Assembly (NCBI GenBank): GCA_900467685.1
Contig: UBQX01000002.1
Location: 1-64,000 of the forward strand
DNA: 64,000 bases
Direction: 5' to 3'
Source: Hyphomicrobiales bacterium
GTDB lineage: Bacteria; Pseudomonadota; Alphaproteobacteria; Rhizobiales; Rhizobiaceae
Each line of letters opens with the position of its first letter. The stretch's first letter is position 1. The translations under genes were made by a program, and so were the position numbers. The notes beneath the pieces were generated by a model. The model searched no databases and was not told the DNA's origin. It was given only the letters and a program-made list of their open reading frames with translations. Shown one piece after another: positions 63,303-64,000 of the stretch.

Positions 63303-64000
63303 ATGACGAATGTGGTGGTCGTAGGGTCGCAATGGGGCGATGAAGGCAAGGGCAAGATTGTCGACTGGCTTTCCGAGCGCGCCGATGTGGTCGTGCGTTA
63401 CCAGGGCGGGCACAATGCCGGCCACACGCTCGTCATCGATGGTGTCAGCTACAAGCTCTCGCTTCTGCCCTCCGGCGTCGTGCGCCCCGGCAAGATGGCT
63501 GTCATCGGCAACGGCGTCGTCGTCGACCCGCATGCGCTGATCGCCGAAATCGGCCGCCTCGAGGCGCAGGGCGTCAAGGTCACGACCGAAAACCTCAAGA
63601 TCGCCGACAACGCCACGCTCATTCTTTCGCTCCACCGTGAGCTGGACGGCATGCGCGAAGACGCCGCCTCCAATTCCGGCACAAAGATCGGCACGACCCG
63701 CCGCGGCATTGGCCCGGCCTATGAGGACAAGGTCGGCCGCCGCGCCATCCGCGTCATGGATCTTGCCAACACCGAAGCGCTCGCCGCAAAGGTCAGCCGC
63801 ATTCTGGATCACCACAATGCTCTTCGCCGCGGGTTTGGTGCAGAAGAAGTCACCCATGAAACGATCATGAAGGAACTGACGGACGTCGCCGATCGCGTCC
63901 TGCCCTTCATGGATACGGTGTGGAGCTATCTCGACAAGGAACGCCGCCGCGGTGCGCGCATCCTGTTCGAAGGCGCTCAGGGCTCGCTGCTCGACATCGA
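63303..64000 (+). CDS. purA: Adenylosuccinate synthetase (5' part; runs off the window)
   Basis: 232 codons of PurA are visible, which joins IMP and aspartate with GTP in AMP synthesis. The N-terminus [21 protein letters not shown] holds the GTP/IMP loop, then [56 protein letters not shown] and [11 protein letters not shown] at the cut end. No stop is reached. The ATG at 63303 lies after a weak ribosome site. Confidence 0.97.
   Translation, partial: MTNVVVVGSQWGDEGKGKIVDWLSERADVVVRYQGGHNAGHTLVIDGVSYKLSLLPSGVVRPGKMAVIGNGVVVDPHALIAEIGRLEAQGVKVTTENLKIADNATLILSLHRELDGMREDAASNSGTKIGTTRRGIGPAYEDKVGRRAIRVMDLANTEALAAKVSRILDHHNALRRGFGAEEVTHETIMKELTDVADRVLPFMDTVWSYLDKERRRGARILFEGAQGSLLDI

Noticed and set aside
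1-64000. CRISPR array or insertion sequence
   Set aside because: No regularly spaced repeats and no transposase gene were seen anywhere in the window.

Overview
This 64 kb window looks like a chromosomal segment of an alphaproteobacterium in the Rhizobiales, most likely Rhizobiaceae (Rhizobium/Agrobacterium/Shinella-like). The grounds are high-GC coding sequence, a sciP/DUF1153 cell-cycle regulator, a perfect CtrA-type TTAA-N7-TTAAC site, an HPD-containing J-domain-like protein of rhizobial type, and a hydroxycinnamate (feruloyl-CoA) locus of the kind described in Agrobacterium fabrum. The genus cannot be fixed from sequence reading alone.

Layout. 0-8.8 kb: TadG/vWA protein, a small membrane protein, a MarR regulator, TspO, adenine deaminase, and a very large PAS-rich hybrid histidine kinase read convergently into ade. 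9-16.7 kb: DEAD-box RNA helicase, a chemotaxis receptor with a CheR tether, two tandem secreted D-Ala-D-Ala carboxypeptidases with SPOR-like tails, and an EamA transporter. 17-22.3 kb: the circularly permuted ATP-grasp / alpha-E / transglutaminase-like operon, a pentapeptide-repeat protein, the J-domain-like protein, a small membrane protein and a Dabb-domain protein. 22.4-26.5 kb: a CoA-dependent hydroxycinnamate module (acyl-CoA synthetase, SDR, divergent MarR, enoyl-CoA hydratase) with two near-identical palindromic operators.

26.64-about 35.3 kb: an intact tRNA-Arg(CCG) followed by a compact mobilizable element, all read on the minus strand: GNAT, membrane/LysM-like protein, TraG/TrwB-type coupling protein, MobF relaxase-helicase, small ORF, papain-like cysteine-protease-like protein, and a large serine recombinase whose last codons are the antisense of the tRNA 3' end. 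The right boundary is unresolved.

35.4-49.3 kb: a catabolic region with two aldehyde dehydrogenases, two paralogous GNATs, a five-gene operon (ArgE-like, GhrA-like, cupin, tartrate/isopropylmalate-type dehydrogenase, GabD-like), a PuuB-like FAD oxidoreductase, a type II haloacid dehalogenase, a class III aminotransferase, an Lrp regulator with palindromic sites, and (S)-ureidoglycine aminohydrolase. It reads as amine/omega-amino-acid catabolism with no transporter in sight. 49.9-58.3 kb: an AraC regulator, an EAL phosphodiesterase, lldR-lldD with two FadR-family operators, a DUF1003 protein, a small His/Tyr/Arg-rich exported protein, and a MarR-FUSC efflux pair behind a large palindrome. 58.3-60.1 kb: an atypical strip abutting the 3' end of a tRNA-Met(CAU), with an unrecognised gene and a decayed D12-class adenine methyltransferase. 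60.2-64 kb: core genes mnmA, sciP, an EamA transporter and the start of purA.

Most worth a second look: the tRNA-Arg mobilizable element and its protease-like gene, the decayed methyltransferase beside tRNA-Met, the paired operators of the hydroxycinnamate locus with a likely ATT start for its regulator, and the uncharacterised amine cluster with twin GNATs.
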